Source: an uncultured Alphaproteobacteria bacterium (GTDB lineage Bacteria; Pseudomonadota; Alphaproteobacteria; CASFRQ01; SAAU01). Taken from it: a DNA stretch of 6,033 nt. The position numbers were made by a program, and so were the translations under genes. The first letter of the stretch is position 1; every line of letters begins with the position of its first letter. Of the stretch, positions 1 to 5,510 are shown piece by piece. The stretch covers positions 1 to 6,033 of the forward strand of contig CASFRQ010000146.1 in the NCBI GenBank assembly GCA_949296785.1, given 5' to 3'. The notes beneath the pieces were generated by a model, which was not told the origin of the DNA, made no database searches, and saw only the letters and a list, made by a program, of their open reading frames with translations.

Positions 1-180
1 TACTTTAGCAATTGACAGAGCTCCTCACTTTATTATGTCTCCATAATAACTTAATTCACTTTGTCTTCCTAATGCACTTCGGCCGCCACTTCTTCCGGTA
101 ACCGCCACCCGTGCATCTGTTCCTTCCCTCTATCTACTTTTTCTAACAACTTTCCCGACCTTAACCAATCGGTGAGGTGC
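1..180 (-). ncRNA. Candidate structured RNA or structured 5' leader
   Basis: Read on the minus strand, this stretch can fold into three local hairpins. The strongest is an uninterrupted 8-bp stem, TTATTATG/CATAATAA (30-37 with 42-49), closed by a GAGA tetraloop, which is a GNRA loop only on the minus strand. The second pairs ATGCAC with GTGCAT (72-77 with 111-116) around a G/C-rich apical part that holds the palindromic core GGTAACC. The third is ACCT/AGGT plus ACC/GGT (158-178). A minus-strand promoter-like pair lies immediately upstream at 181-209. I checked by eye for hallmarks of RNase P RNA, SRP RNA, tmRNA, tRNA and common riboswitches and recognised none. It could be a small RNA, the leader of a gene beyond the left edge, or simply a hairpin-rich spacer. 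Confidence 0.3.
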
Positions 181-209
181 AACATACGCTTTTACAAAAG
201 CCCTGTCAA
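181..209 (-). promoter_or_regulatory. Sigma70-like promoter reading leftwards
   Basis: On the minus strand a perfect TTGACA (204-209) is followed after exactly 17 nt by TATGTT (181-186, 4 of 6 to TATAAT). Predicted transcription would begin near position 174 and run into the hairpin-rich segment towards the left edge. A second, weaker pair lies upstream on the same strand: TTGACT (338-343), 17 nt, TACATT (315-320). In such A/T-rich DNA chance matches are common, so only the perfect -35 box with optimal spacing makes the first one notable. Confidence 0.4.
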
Positions 210-383
210 CATCTTTTTTTATTTTTTTTGAAAAATATTCATTTTTTTATAAAAGAGGAATATCTGTCCGGCCGTTTGTTCTTATTTTTTTATCCTTCCG
301 CCGAACATAGGTTTAATGTACAAAATTTTTTTCAAAAAGTCAAGAGCTTTTTTACAATTTTTTACTCAATATACAAACACTCC

Positions 384-1742
384 TTATCTGGAATTCTGTT
401 TGTTCTTTAAAACAAGCAGTTTCAAAGCAAAATCTTTATTTTTATCGGTTGCTTGGACGGTTCTCGCGGTTTTAGCCGCGGAAGAAACGGCCTTTTGTTT
501 TGAATCTTTATCCTCTTTTTCCCTTTCCCGAGAAGAGTCGCCCTCCCCTTCAGGCATTTCGTCGGATTGGATTTTCGCCGCCGGCTGGGGTTGCTTCTCT
601 TCAAAAAGGAAAAAACTCTTTTCAAATTTTTCTTCTATTTCAGCCGGAATTGAAAATGAATAAGCAACCTCATTACAAACTTTCTGAAGTTTTTTTAAAT
701 CCATAAAAGGAGAAAAAATCTCGGCCTGCTGTTTTAGAAAATAATGGAAAAAATAAGCGGCTTCTTTTTCCGGGTAATGACGGATATTCTGATAAACGCC
801 TGCTTTTTCCTCTTTTAAAAGACTTCGGCACTCGTCGGGAGAAAAATCTTTATATCCCATATCAAAAGAATACAGGCGGTTTTTATAAAAAGAACGAATA
901 GAATTTTTTCTGGCCCTGAATTCCCTGTCTTCTGAAATATATCTTTCAACAAATTGAGCCAGAGTCTTATGTGCAGCCGCTTTCTTCAAATGGTTACCAG
1001 CATACCCTGCCGCAGCCAGTTCCTTTTCATTATTCCTATATTCCATGTCATAAACACTGCAAGGTTTGACGGGTGATTCGCCGTTTTTCCTGCACCTGAG
1101 CATATAAAGCTGACGGCCGGTCTCAAAATCCAGAGCATTTGTTTGCGCTTCAAAGACAATCAAAGCTCTTTTATAAGAAAATGTGTCCATCATAAATGTC
1201 ATCGGCATCATATTCATATTATATTGATAATAATGTCCGACCTCATGAACAATAGTTTCCGCGATAAATTCTGTAGCCGAAACCCCGTTTTCAAAATTCT
1301 CCGAAAAACAGTCCGCGTACAGTTTCAACAGGTTATCACCCGGCATATAAGAACCGACAAAAGGGGATTCTTCCTCATTTTCTTGTGCTGCTGTTTTTTT
1401 TCCGTTGATTTTGCCTCGCCGAATGGAAAAATCCGGAGGAAGGAGCATTAAAGACTTCTGTCCGTTCGGAATCTGCGCCAATAAATCCAAAGCTTCAAAA
1501 ACAATCTTTTTCTCCTTTGCGGAAAATCCGAAAACGTTTGATTTTAATCGGGAAATTATCTCCTCCGCGGGGGTAAAACTGCCCCCTTTAAAAAAATCTT
1601 TAATCTTCTCTTTGGCAAAAGGAGAAATTTCCGCCTCCCCCGAGAAAAGAACTTCAGATAAAATATAAGAAGGTCTCTTACGTCGCAAAAGCACTTTTGT
1701 AAATTGATTTAAATGACGGCGAACTGCTTGATTTTTCTCCAT
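384..1742 (-). CDS. Putative zinc metallopeptidase with HEVGH motif, function unknown
   Basis: A 452-residue protein with a gluzincin-type metal site: HEVGH at residues 166-170, where the two His would bind zinc and the Glu act as catalytic base, and a likely third ligand, Glu198, in 'FEAQTNALD' 28 residues later. I do not recognise a characterised family; it may belong to an uncharacterised putative-metallopeptidase family such as DUF6782, which is a memory-based guess. There is no signal peptide or membrane segment, so it is probably cytoplasmic unless exported by an unconventional route. The last 72 residues (381-452) are low-complexity and highly charged (Glu/Lys/Asp/Ser), likely disordered. 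Two ATGs lie six bases apart (1748 and 1742). The AAGG ribosome site sits 7 nt from the second but only 1 nt from the first, so I chose 1742. It is divergent from lptG. It shares metal-site layout and the N[FY]ENG[VA]SAT[ED]F motif (1266-1298) with the split gene at 4860-6033. Substrate unknown. Confidence 0.8.
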   Translation of the reverse strand: MEKNQAVRRHLNQFTKVLLRRKRPSYILSEVLFSGEAEISPFAKEKIKDFFKGGSFTPAEEIISRLKSNVFGFSAKEKKIVFEALDLLAQIPNGQKSLMLLPPDFSIRRGKINGKKTAAQENEEESPFVGSYMPGDNLLKLYADCFSENFENGVSATEFIAETIVHEVGHYYQYNMNMMPMTFMMDTFSYKRALIVFEAQTNALDFETGRQLYMLRCRKNGESPVKPCSVYDMEYRNNEKELAAAGYAGNHLKKAAAHKTLAQFVERYISEDREFRARKNSIRSFYKNRLYSFDMGYKDFSPDECRSLLKEEKAGVYQNIRHYPEKEAAYFFHYFLKQQAEIFSPFMDLKKLQKVCNEVAYSFSIPAEIEEKFEKSFFLFEEKQPQPAAKIQSDEMPEGEGDSSREREKEDKDSKQKAVSSAAKTARTVQATDKNKDFALKLLVLKNKQNSR

Positions 1743-1772
1743 TCCCATACCTTTTTTTTAACTTTTTAATAA

Positions 1773-1801
1773 AGCATACAAAAAATTGACGAAAAAATCA
1801 A
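1773..1801 (-). promoter_or_regulatory. Probable promoter of the HEVGH protein gene
   Basis: On the minus strand TTGATT (1796-1801) and TATGCT (1773-1778) are separated by exactly 17 nt. The predicted transcription start near 1766 gives a leader of about 24 nt before the ATG at 1742, with an A-rich stretch ending in AAGG as ribosome site. A small inverted repeat, AAGCT/AGCTT (1800-1804 with 1812-1816), lies just upstream. The other half of this intergenic region should hold the lptG promoter on the plus strand. A TTGACG at 1786-1791 is available as a -35 box, but I see no good -10 at the right distance. Confidence 0.45.
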
Positions 1802-1935
1802 GCTTTTGTAGAGCTTCTCAGGCGGTATCTTTTCCTTTTTTCCATCAACCGTAACTGACAAATGTTATTTTTCCGCTTTATCTTTTCCTCCTTTTATTTT
1901 ATGAATGGAAAAAAGAACAAAAACAGGATACGGGA

Positions 1936-3039
1936 ATGTCGCCTTTTTCAATTATTTACCGGTACATCGCGCGTAATTACCTTATTACCTTGATTTTATG
2001 CCTGCTGATTTTAATGGGGCTTATCAGCTTATTTGACATTATTGACCTTTTAAGAAGGACAGCCTCCTATCCGGATATTACTTTTAAAAATGTCCTTCAT
2101 TTGGCTTGCTTTAAGTCGCCGCAGATGATTCACATGATTCTGCCGTTCGCGGTTCTATTGTCTTCTTTAACGGTTTTTTGGCGTCTGACAAAATCCAGCG
2201 AACTTGTAATTATTCGGGCCTCCGGCGTTTCCGTCTGGAATTTTTTAAAACCGATTCTGCTCATTACTTTCCTGGTGGGCGTATTGGACATAACCGTCGT
2301 CAATCCGATGACAACTTCCATGACGCAAAGATTCCATCAGCTTGAAGAAAGGTTTCACCTTGTCAAGTCTTCATCTCTGTCTTGGTCTCCCAAAGGATTC
2401 TGGCTGAGAGAAATACGGGAAAATCGTCCGATTATCTTGAGAGCTTCTGCTCTGAGGCGGCAGGAAGGGTCTTTGGCTTTAGATGATTTTTCCGTTTTTG
2501 AACTTAAAGAAAATGAAATTCTTGACCGGCAGATTGAAAGTCCGCATGCCGTTTTAGATAAAAATCAGCTGACTCTTTTCCAGGCGTGGGTCATTGAACC
2601 GGGAAAATCACCTCAAACAGTCCCGCAAATGCAGATACCCACCTCTTTAAGCATTGAAAAAATATTAGAAAACTTCGAGTCGCCTGATACAACTTCCTTT
2701 TGGAAGCTGCCGGAAGCCATAGAGTTTTTTGACGCTTCAGGCTTTTCATCTTTAAAACACCGGGCGCATTTCTACTCTCTACTGGTATCGCCTTTCTATC
2801 TGATGATTATGGTTTTAATCGCCGCGGTTTTTTGCTTGACTCCGAACAACCGCCAGGGAAAAATTCTTTTTAAAATTATTGAAGCCATCGTTTGCGGTTT
2901 TGCTTTGTTTTTTTCAACAACCGTCATGAACGCATTGGGTGTTTCTCAGACTTTTCCTTTATTTTTAGCGGTTCTCGGACCGGCGCTGGTCGCTGTTCCT
3001 TTGTGTGTTTCTCTCCTATTGCATAGGGAAGATGGTTAA
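1936..3039 (+). CDS. lptG: Lipopolysaccharide export permease LptG
   Basis: Inner-membrane permease of the LptB2FG ABC transporter, which extracts lipopolysaccharide from the outer leaflet of the inner membrane and passes it to LptC/LptA for transport to the outer membrane. The 367-residue length and layout fit the LptF/LptG family: three N-terminal membrane helices (about 15-37, 65-83, 101-122), a periplasmic beta-jellyroll-sized domain (about 123-279) and three C-terminal helices (about 280-301, 311-333, 339-362). LptG rather than LptF is suggested by the N-terminal 'DIIDLLRR' and the loop 'FWRLTKSSELVIIRASGVSVW' read in two parts (residues 81-90 and 91-101). The start is supported by AGGA at 1925-1928, 7 nt before the ATG. 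It stands alone: the upstream gene is divergent and the downstream gene convergent, so its usual partner lptF must be elsewhere. Confidence 0.93.
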   Translation: MSPFSIIYRYIARNYLITLILCLLILMGLISLFDIIDLLRRTASYPDITFKNVLHLACFKSPQMIHMILPFAVLLSSLTVFWRLTKSSELVIIRASGVSVWNFLKPILLITFLVGVLDITVVNPMTTSMTQRFHQLEERFHLVKSSSLSWSPKGFWLREIRENRPIILRASALRRQEGSLALDDFSVFELKENEILDRQIESPHAVLDKNQLTLFQAWVIEPGKSPQTVPQMQIPTSLSIEKILENFESPDTTSFWKLPEAIEFFDASGFSSLKHRAHFYSLLVSPFYLMIMVLIAAVFCLTPNNRQGKILFKIIEAIVCGFALFFSTTVMNALGVSQTFPLFLAVLGPALVAVPLCVSLLLHREDG

Positions 3040-3106
3040 CCGCCACTTAAAAAATTTTAAATCAGGAACTTAATTTTTCTTAAAGAATGGTATTTCAAAA
3101 ATAAAG

Positions 3107-3131
3107 GAAAAATAAGGAGTCGGCCGACCTT
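3107..3131 (-). terminator. Probable Rho-independent terminator of recX
   Basis: Read on the minus strand, AAGG-TC-GGCC-GA-CT-CCTT (3114-3131) forms a short hairpin with a small bulge and a GGCC loop. It is followed directly by ATTTTTCC (3106-3113), and lies about 60 nt after the recX stop. The stem is short and imperfect, so confidence is moderate. On the plus strand the same DNA is not followed by a T-run, and no clear terminator for lptG is seen between 3040 and 3190. Confidence 0.4.
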
Positions 3132-3190
3132 AACGATTCACGGCTAAAGAGGTTTGAAAACGGTCGGTCTTATAATTCCCCCGCGTTTTC

Positions 3191-3721
3191 TCAAGAGTCG
3201 TCCTCACCGGCTAAAGCTTTTTGCGCCGTTTCAAACGAAAAGCCGGCCCGGCCGAGTGCAGCCATGTCTTTTTGATAAAAAGAAGATCTTTCCTCTTCGG
3301 GCCTCATAAAACCGATGCGTTTCTTGCGAACCAAACGTAAAGCATTTTTCAAATCCGTTTCGTCATTCGGCGCCCCACTTTCTTCTTCGTGGGAATGTAA
3401 AGCTTCTTCAATTTGCTCTTCGGACAACCCTTTCTGCTTCAATTTCATTTTAATCGTACGGACGGACTTCCCCGACTCCAGAAGAGTCCTGACTTTTGAA
3501 GCGGAATACCTCTCATCGTCCAAATATCCCAATTCCGTCATTCTCTTCAGAATATCTTCAATCCAAACAGAAGCTTCCTCAAAAGAAACATCCTGTCCTT
3601 CCTGTTGCGCCTTAAAAACCTTTTTTTCCAAAATCGCGCGCAAATTCTCGCTGCTACTGGCATAACGGGACAGATAAAAGACAGCTTTGTTGTATAAACT
3701 TTTCGGCGTACATTTTCTCAT
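3191..3721 (-). CDS. recX: Regulatory protein RecX
   Basis: RecX binds RecA filaments in the cytoplasm and restrains RecA recombinase and coprotease activity. The 176-residue product has the family's tandem three-helix architecture. The first repeat carries 'NKAVFYLSRYASSSENLR' (residues 11-28). The second carries 'LGYLDDERYSASKV' (64-77) followed by 'SGKSVRTIKMKLKQKGLS' (83-100), the most conserved RecX stretch. A third, more divergent helical repeat occupies about 122-172. The open frame extends upstream to 3805, but I chose the ATG at 3721. AGGAAAG sits about 8 nt before it, the family-like sequence begins there, and a start further out would overlap the hslO coding sequence and the divergent promoter. 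recA is not in the window. It is transcribed divergently from hslO and converges with lptG. Confidence 0.93.
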   Translation of the reverse strand: MRKCTPKSLYNKAVFYLSRYASSSENLRAILEKKVFKAQQEGQDVSFEEASVWIEDILKRMTELGYLDDERYSASKVRTLLESGKSVRTIKMKLKQKGLSEEQIEEALHSHEEESGAPNDETDLKNALRLVRKKRIGFMRPEEERSSFYQKDMAALGRAGFSFETAQKALAGEDDS

Positions 3722-3725
3722 TGTA

Positions 3726-3754
3726 TTGACTTTCCTGAAAACCCGCCCCATATT
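3726..3754 (+). promoter_or_regulatory. Candidate hslO promoter
   Basis: TTGACT (3726-3731) and CATATT (3749-3754) are spaced by 17 nt. TATTAA (3751-3756) is an alternative -10 with 19-nt spacing. Transcription would start near 3761, giving a leader of about 19 nt that contains the AAGGGG ribosome site. The -35 box overlaps the recX leader and ribosome site region. Confidence 0.4.
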
Positions 3755-3780
3755 AAAACAAAAAGAAAGGGGAATGTCCA
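3752..3780 (-). promoter_or_regulatory. Candidate recX promoter overlapping the hslO start
   Basis: On the minus strand TGGACA (3775-3780, 5 of 6 to TTGACA) and TTTAAT (3752-3757, 5 of 6 to TATAAT) are spaced by exactly 17 nt. The predicted start near 3745 gives a leader of about 24 nt to the recX ATG at 3721. The -35 box overlaps the first base of hslO, and the -10 box coincides with the -10 of the plus-strand promoter. I see no obvious LexA-type operator in this 58-bp region. Confidence 0.45.
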
Positions 3781-4679
3781 TGAATTTAATTTTACCGTTT
3801 GTCATTGACGGCGCTTTATTTAAAGGCCGGTATGTGAAAATTGATTCCGTTATGGATGAACTGTTGGCGCGCCGCAGCTATCCGCCGCTTGTCGCGCAGA
3901 TTTTGGCGGAAAGCATCGCCTTGGCCTGCATGTTGGCCGATTCTATTAAATATAAGGGTACTTTTACCCTGCAAATCCAAGGGAACGGTCCTGTTTCTTT
4001 GCTGGTGACGGATGTAACGGATTCCTATGAAGTCCGCGCCTATGCTCAGTATGATGAAGATAAATTGCCGGAAGGCGTTAAGAGCATCCGGGAAATTTTC
4101 GGCGAAGGTACTCTTTCTTTTATTGCCGATTCACCTTACAGCGAGACTGAAAGATATCAGGGCGTTGTCGCCTTGGAAGGGGACACGCTTGCCCAGTGCG
4201 CCGTCAAATACTTCGGACAATCGGAACAGCTTTTAACGCAAATCATGCTTTTCAGTGAAGCTGTCCCTTCCGGAGAACAAGGGGATACTCTCCATTACGC
4301 CGCCGGCGGTGTCATGTTGCAGAAAATGCCGGAAAAGAAAAACATGTTGTTGACGGATAATACGATTGACAAGTGGGAAGAGGCAGACATTCTTTTGAAA
4401 ACATTAAAGAAAGAAGAGCTTTTTGATGCCAAGCTTTTACCGGAAAAACTTTTGTTCCGTTTGTTTCATGAACATGATTTGACGATTTTCCCGAAGAAAG
4501 ACATTGTATTCAAATGCCGTTGTTCCCGGAAAAAGGTCGCTGAAATGCTGGGACAGTTCTCAAAAGAGGAACGTGCTTCTTTGTACAAAGACGGCGAAAT
4601 TTCCGTTACATGCCAATTTTGCGGCAAGGAATATAAGTTTAAAGAAGAAGATTTTGAAAAAACAGCCGGAAAAGAATAG
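3780..4679 (+). CDS. hslO: Redox-regulated molecular chaperone Hsp33
   Basis: Hsp33 is a cytoplasmic holdase activated by oxidation. Under oxidative stress its zinc-binding cysteines form disulfides, the C-terminal linker unfolds, and the protein prevents aggregation of clients. The 299-residue product has the full N-terminal chaperone domain ('YPPLVAQILAESIALA', 'GTFTLQIQGNGPVSLLV', 'ERYQGVVALEG', 'YFGQSEQ') and the redox switch with all four cysteines: C246-R-C248 and C278-Q-F-C281. The frame is open from 3687 with a TTG, but I chose the ATG at 3780. AAGGGG (3767-3772) lies about 7 nt before it, whereas the ATG at 3774 is only 1-2 nt from the ribosome site, and conserved sequence begins here. 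It is monocistronic, divergent from recX, and converges with the downstream metallopeptidase gene. Confidence 0.95.
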   Translation: MNLILPFVIDGALFKGRYVKIDSVMDELLARRSYPPLVAQILAESIALACMLADSIKYKGTFTLQIQGNGPVSLLVTDVTDSYEVRAYAQYDEDKLPEGVKSIREIFGEGTLSFIADSPYSETERYQGVVALEGDTLAQCAVKYFGQSEQLLTQIMLFSEAVPSGEQGDTLHYAAGGVMLQKMPEKKNMLLTDNTIDKWEEADILLKTLKKEELFDAKLLPEKLLFRLFHEHDLTIFPKKDIVFKCRCSRKKVAEMLGQFSKEERASLYKDGEISVTCQFCGKEYKFKEEDFEKTAGKE

Positions 4680-4703
4680 CTTTCAAGGACAATCTGTCTG
4701 AAT

Positions 4704-4736
4704 GCGGCAAAAGCCGCCCTGAAAATATCCTTTCAG
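4704..4736 (+). terminator. Two tandem hairpins downstream of hslO
   Basis: Starting 25 nt after the hslO stop, GCGGC-AAAA-GCCGC (4704-4717) forms a perfect 5-bp G/C stem with a tetraloop. One base later CTGAAA-ATATCC-TTTCAG (4719-4736) forms a perfect 6-bp stem. Neither is followed directly by a T-run on either strand; the nearest is TTTTTT at 4760-4765. They may act as 3'-end stabilising structures or as a Rho-assisted or bidirectional stop between two convergent genes. A further weak hairpin, CGTTTT/AAAACG, lies at 4766-4782. The remaining DNA to 4859 contains only a 12-bp A/T palindrome (4842-4853). Confidence 0.4.
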
Positions 4737-4859
4737 AGAACAAAAACTTCTCCGGAAAATTTTTTCGTTTTAACAAAAAACGGACATATCCTCTGTAAAA
4801 GTTTCCGCCTGGACATCTGAAAAAGCAAGAAAATCATTCATAAATAATTATTTGAAACT

Positions 4860-5510
4860 TTAAATATCCCGACTTGCCTTTTTCACTTTTGATAAGGCAA
4901 TAATCGGATAATTTTCGGCTTTTTCCGAAATATCGGGAGACTTTTTGAGAAACGCCTTATTTACCTGCCGAAATTCTTCCGTTTTGTTAATTTCTGCGCG
5001 TAAAACGCCAAAATCTGTCGCAGACGCGCCGTTTTCATAATTAGCGACGACAGCCGTCGGAAGATAAGTCTGAAACAGAAGAAAAGAATCTTGAGTCAGA
5101 ATTTCTCTTAACTCTTCGGTCGGCAGAAAAAGCCTTCGCGCGTAAGCTTCTATAATACCGTCGTATAATTCGTCATCACCGGCGGAAGAGACTTTTTCTG
5201 GAAAATCTTGAACAACAGCCTCCGCCAGACAAACCGCCTGCCGGTTATAATGTTTCTCCCAAGAATCTTTTTCTTTTTGAAGAAAAAAATCCTTTGTGTC
5301 ACAGGAACTTAGAAACAACTTAGCTGTCATACCCATGGTTTTCCGACGGGCATATGCCTCCGTATCTTCTTCCTGCATTTTAAGAGTCTGTGCTTCTTTT
5401 CTGTTCAGCTCATAAAGTTCTTGGTACCAGTTGTAAATATTCTCGGAATAAACAAAACCATTATTGTTCCGATAAGATTTAAAAACATCCTTGAAAAAAG
5501 AAGGATTATC
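4860..5510 (-). CDS. C-terminal part of a putative metallopeptidase, in the -1 frame of the HEIGH part
   Basis: This is the downstream portion of the HEIGH protein gene, read in the -1 frame from the AAAAAAG heptamer. It encodes 216 residues beginning 'DNPSFFKDVFKSYRNNNGF' and ends at the TAA at 4860. If read separately, the first ATG is at 5378, but no ribosome site precedes it. The 44 codons between 5510 and 5379 are soluble and protein-like ('ENIYNWYQELYELNRKEAQ'), so I take this as a continuation, not an independent gene. It carries 'NYENGASATDF' (5010-5042), almost identical to 'NFENGVSATEF' just before the HEVGH site of the gene at 384-1742. The part is mostly charged and probably helical, with no membrane segment. 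Function unknown; it may recognise substrate or a partner. Confidence 0.65.
   Translation of the reverse strand, partial: DNPSFFKDVFKSYRNNNGFVYSENIYNWYQELYELNRKEAQTLKMQEEDTEAYARRKTMGMTAKLFLSSCDTKDFFLQKEKDSWEKHYNRQAVCLAEAVVQDFPEKVSSAGDDELYDGIIEAYARRLFLPTEELREILTQDSFLLFQTYLPTAVVANYENGASATDFGVLRAEINKTEEFRQVNKAFLKKSPDISEKAENYPIIALSKVKKASRDI

Larger units (their letters stand above)
1..383. other. Gene-poor left end: structured segment followed by a T/A-rich tract
   Basis: I see no convincing protein-coding gene here. Positions 1-180 have ordinary base composition and contain three hairpins: 30-49, 72-116 and 158-178. Positions 205-345 are strongly T/A-rich with long runs, which is typical spacer in a low-GC genome. 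On the minus strand, very short reading frames exist: a 15-codon frame at 69-116 starting ATG after an AGGGAAGGA stretch, and a GTG-started frame of about 27 codons overlapping it. Neither resembles a known leader peptide. On the minus strand an AGGAG (22-26) lies 8 nt before an ATT and 9 nt before a TTG at the very edge, so a gene could begin just beyond position 1, but only about 12 nt are visible. No tRNA, rRNA or CRISPR pattern was found. Confidence 0.6.

Noticed and set aside
1..100. A minus-strand frame that reads 'SALGRQSELSYYGDIIK', TGA, 'GALSIAKV' to the left edge, hinting at TGA read as Trp or a broken gene
   Set aside because: It also has a TAG a few codons upstream, no ribosome site, and no recognisable homology. 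recX uses TGA as stop and Trp is TGG in the clear genes, so a recoded TGA is not supported.
177..663. Plus-strand open frames at 177-410 and 316-663
   Set aside because: One is translated poly-T tract (Phe/Leu-rich) and the other is antisense to the charged tail of the metallopeptidase gene.
1143..1668. Plus-strand open frames at 1143-1451 and 1405-1668
   Set aside because: They lie antisense within the HEVGH metallopeptidase gene and show no protein-like character.
1786..1935. lptG promoter beginning with TTGACG at 1786
   Set aside because: No acceptable -10 box at 16-18 nt. Other pairs such as CTGACA at 1854 were also poor, so no lptG promoter is called.
3687..3779. Extended Hsp33 start at the TTG at 3687 or at the ATG at 3774
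   Set aside because: The extension is not like Hsp33, overlaps recX, and the ribosome site is correctly spaced only for the ATG at 3780.
3722..3805. Extended RecX N-terminus from 3805 or from the ATG at 3751
   Set aside because: It would overlap hslO and both promoter candidates; AGGAAAG is well spaced for the ATG at 3721, where RecX-like sequence begins.
4842..4853. AAATAATTATTT palindrome next to the metallopeptidase stop as an operator
   Set aside because: It lies at the 3' end between convergent genes, and A/T palindromes of this length are expected by chance here.
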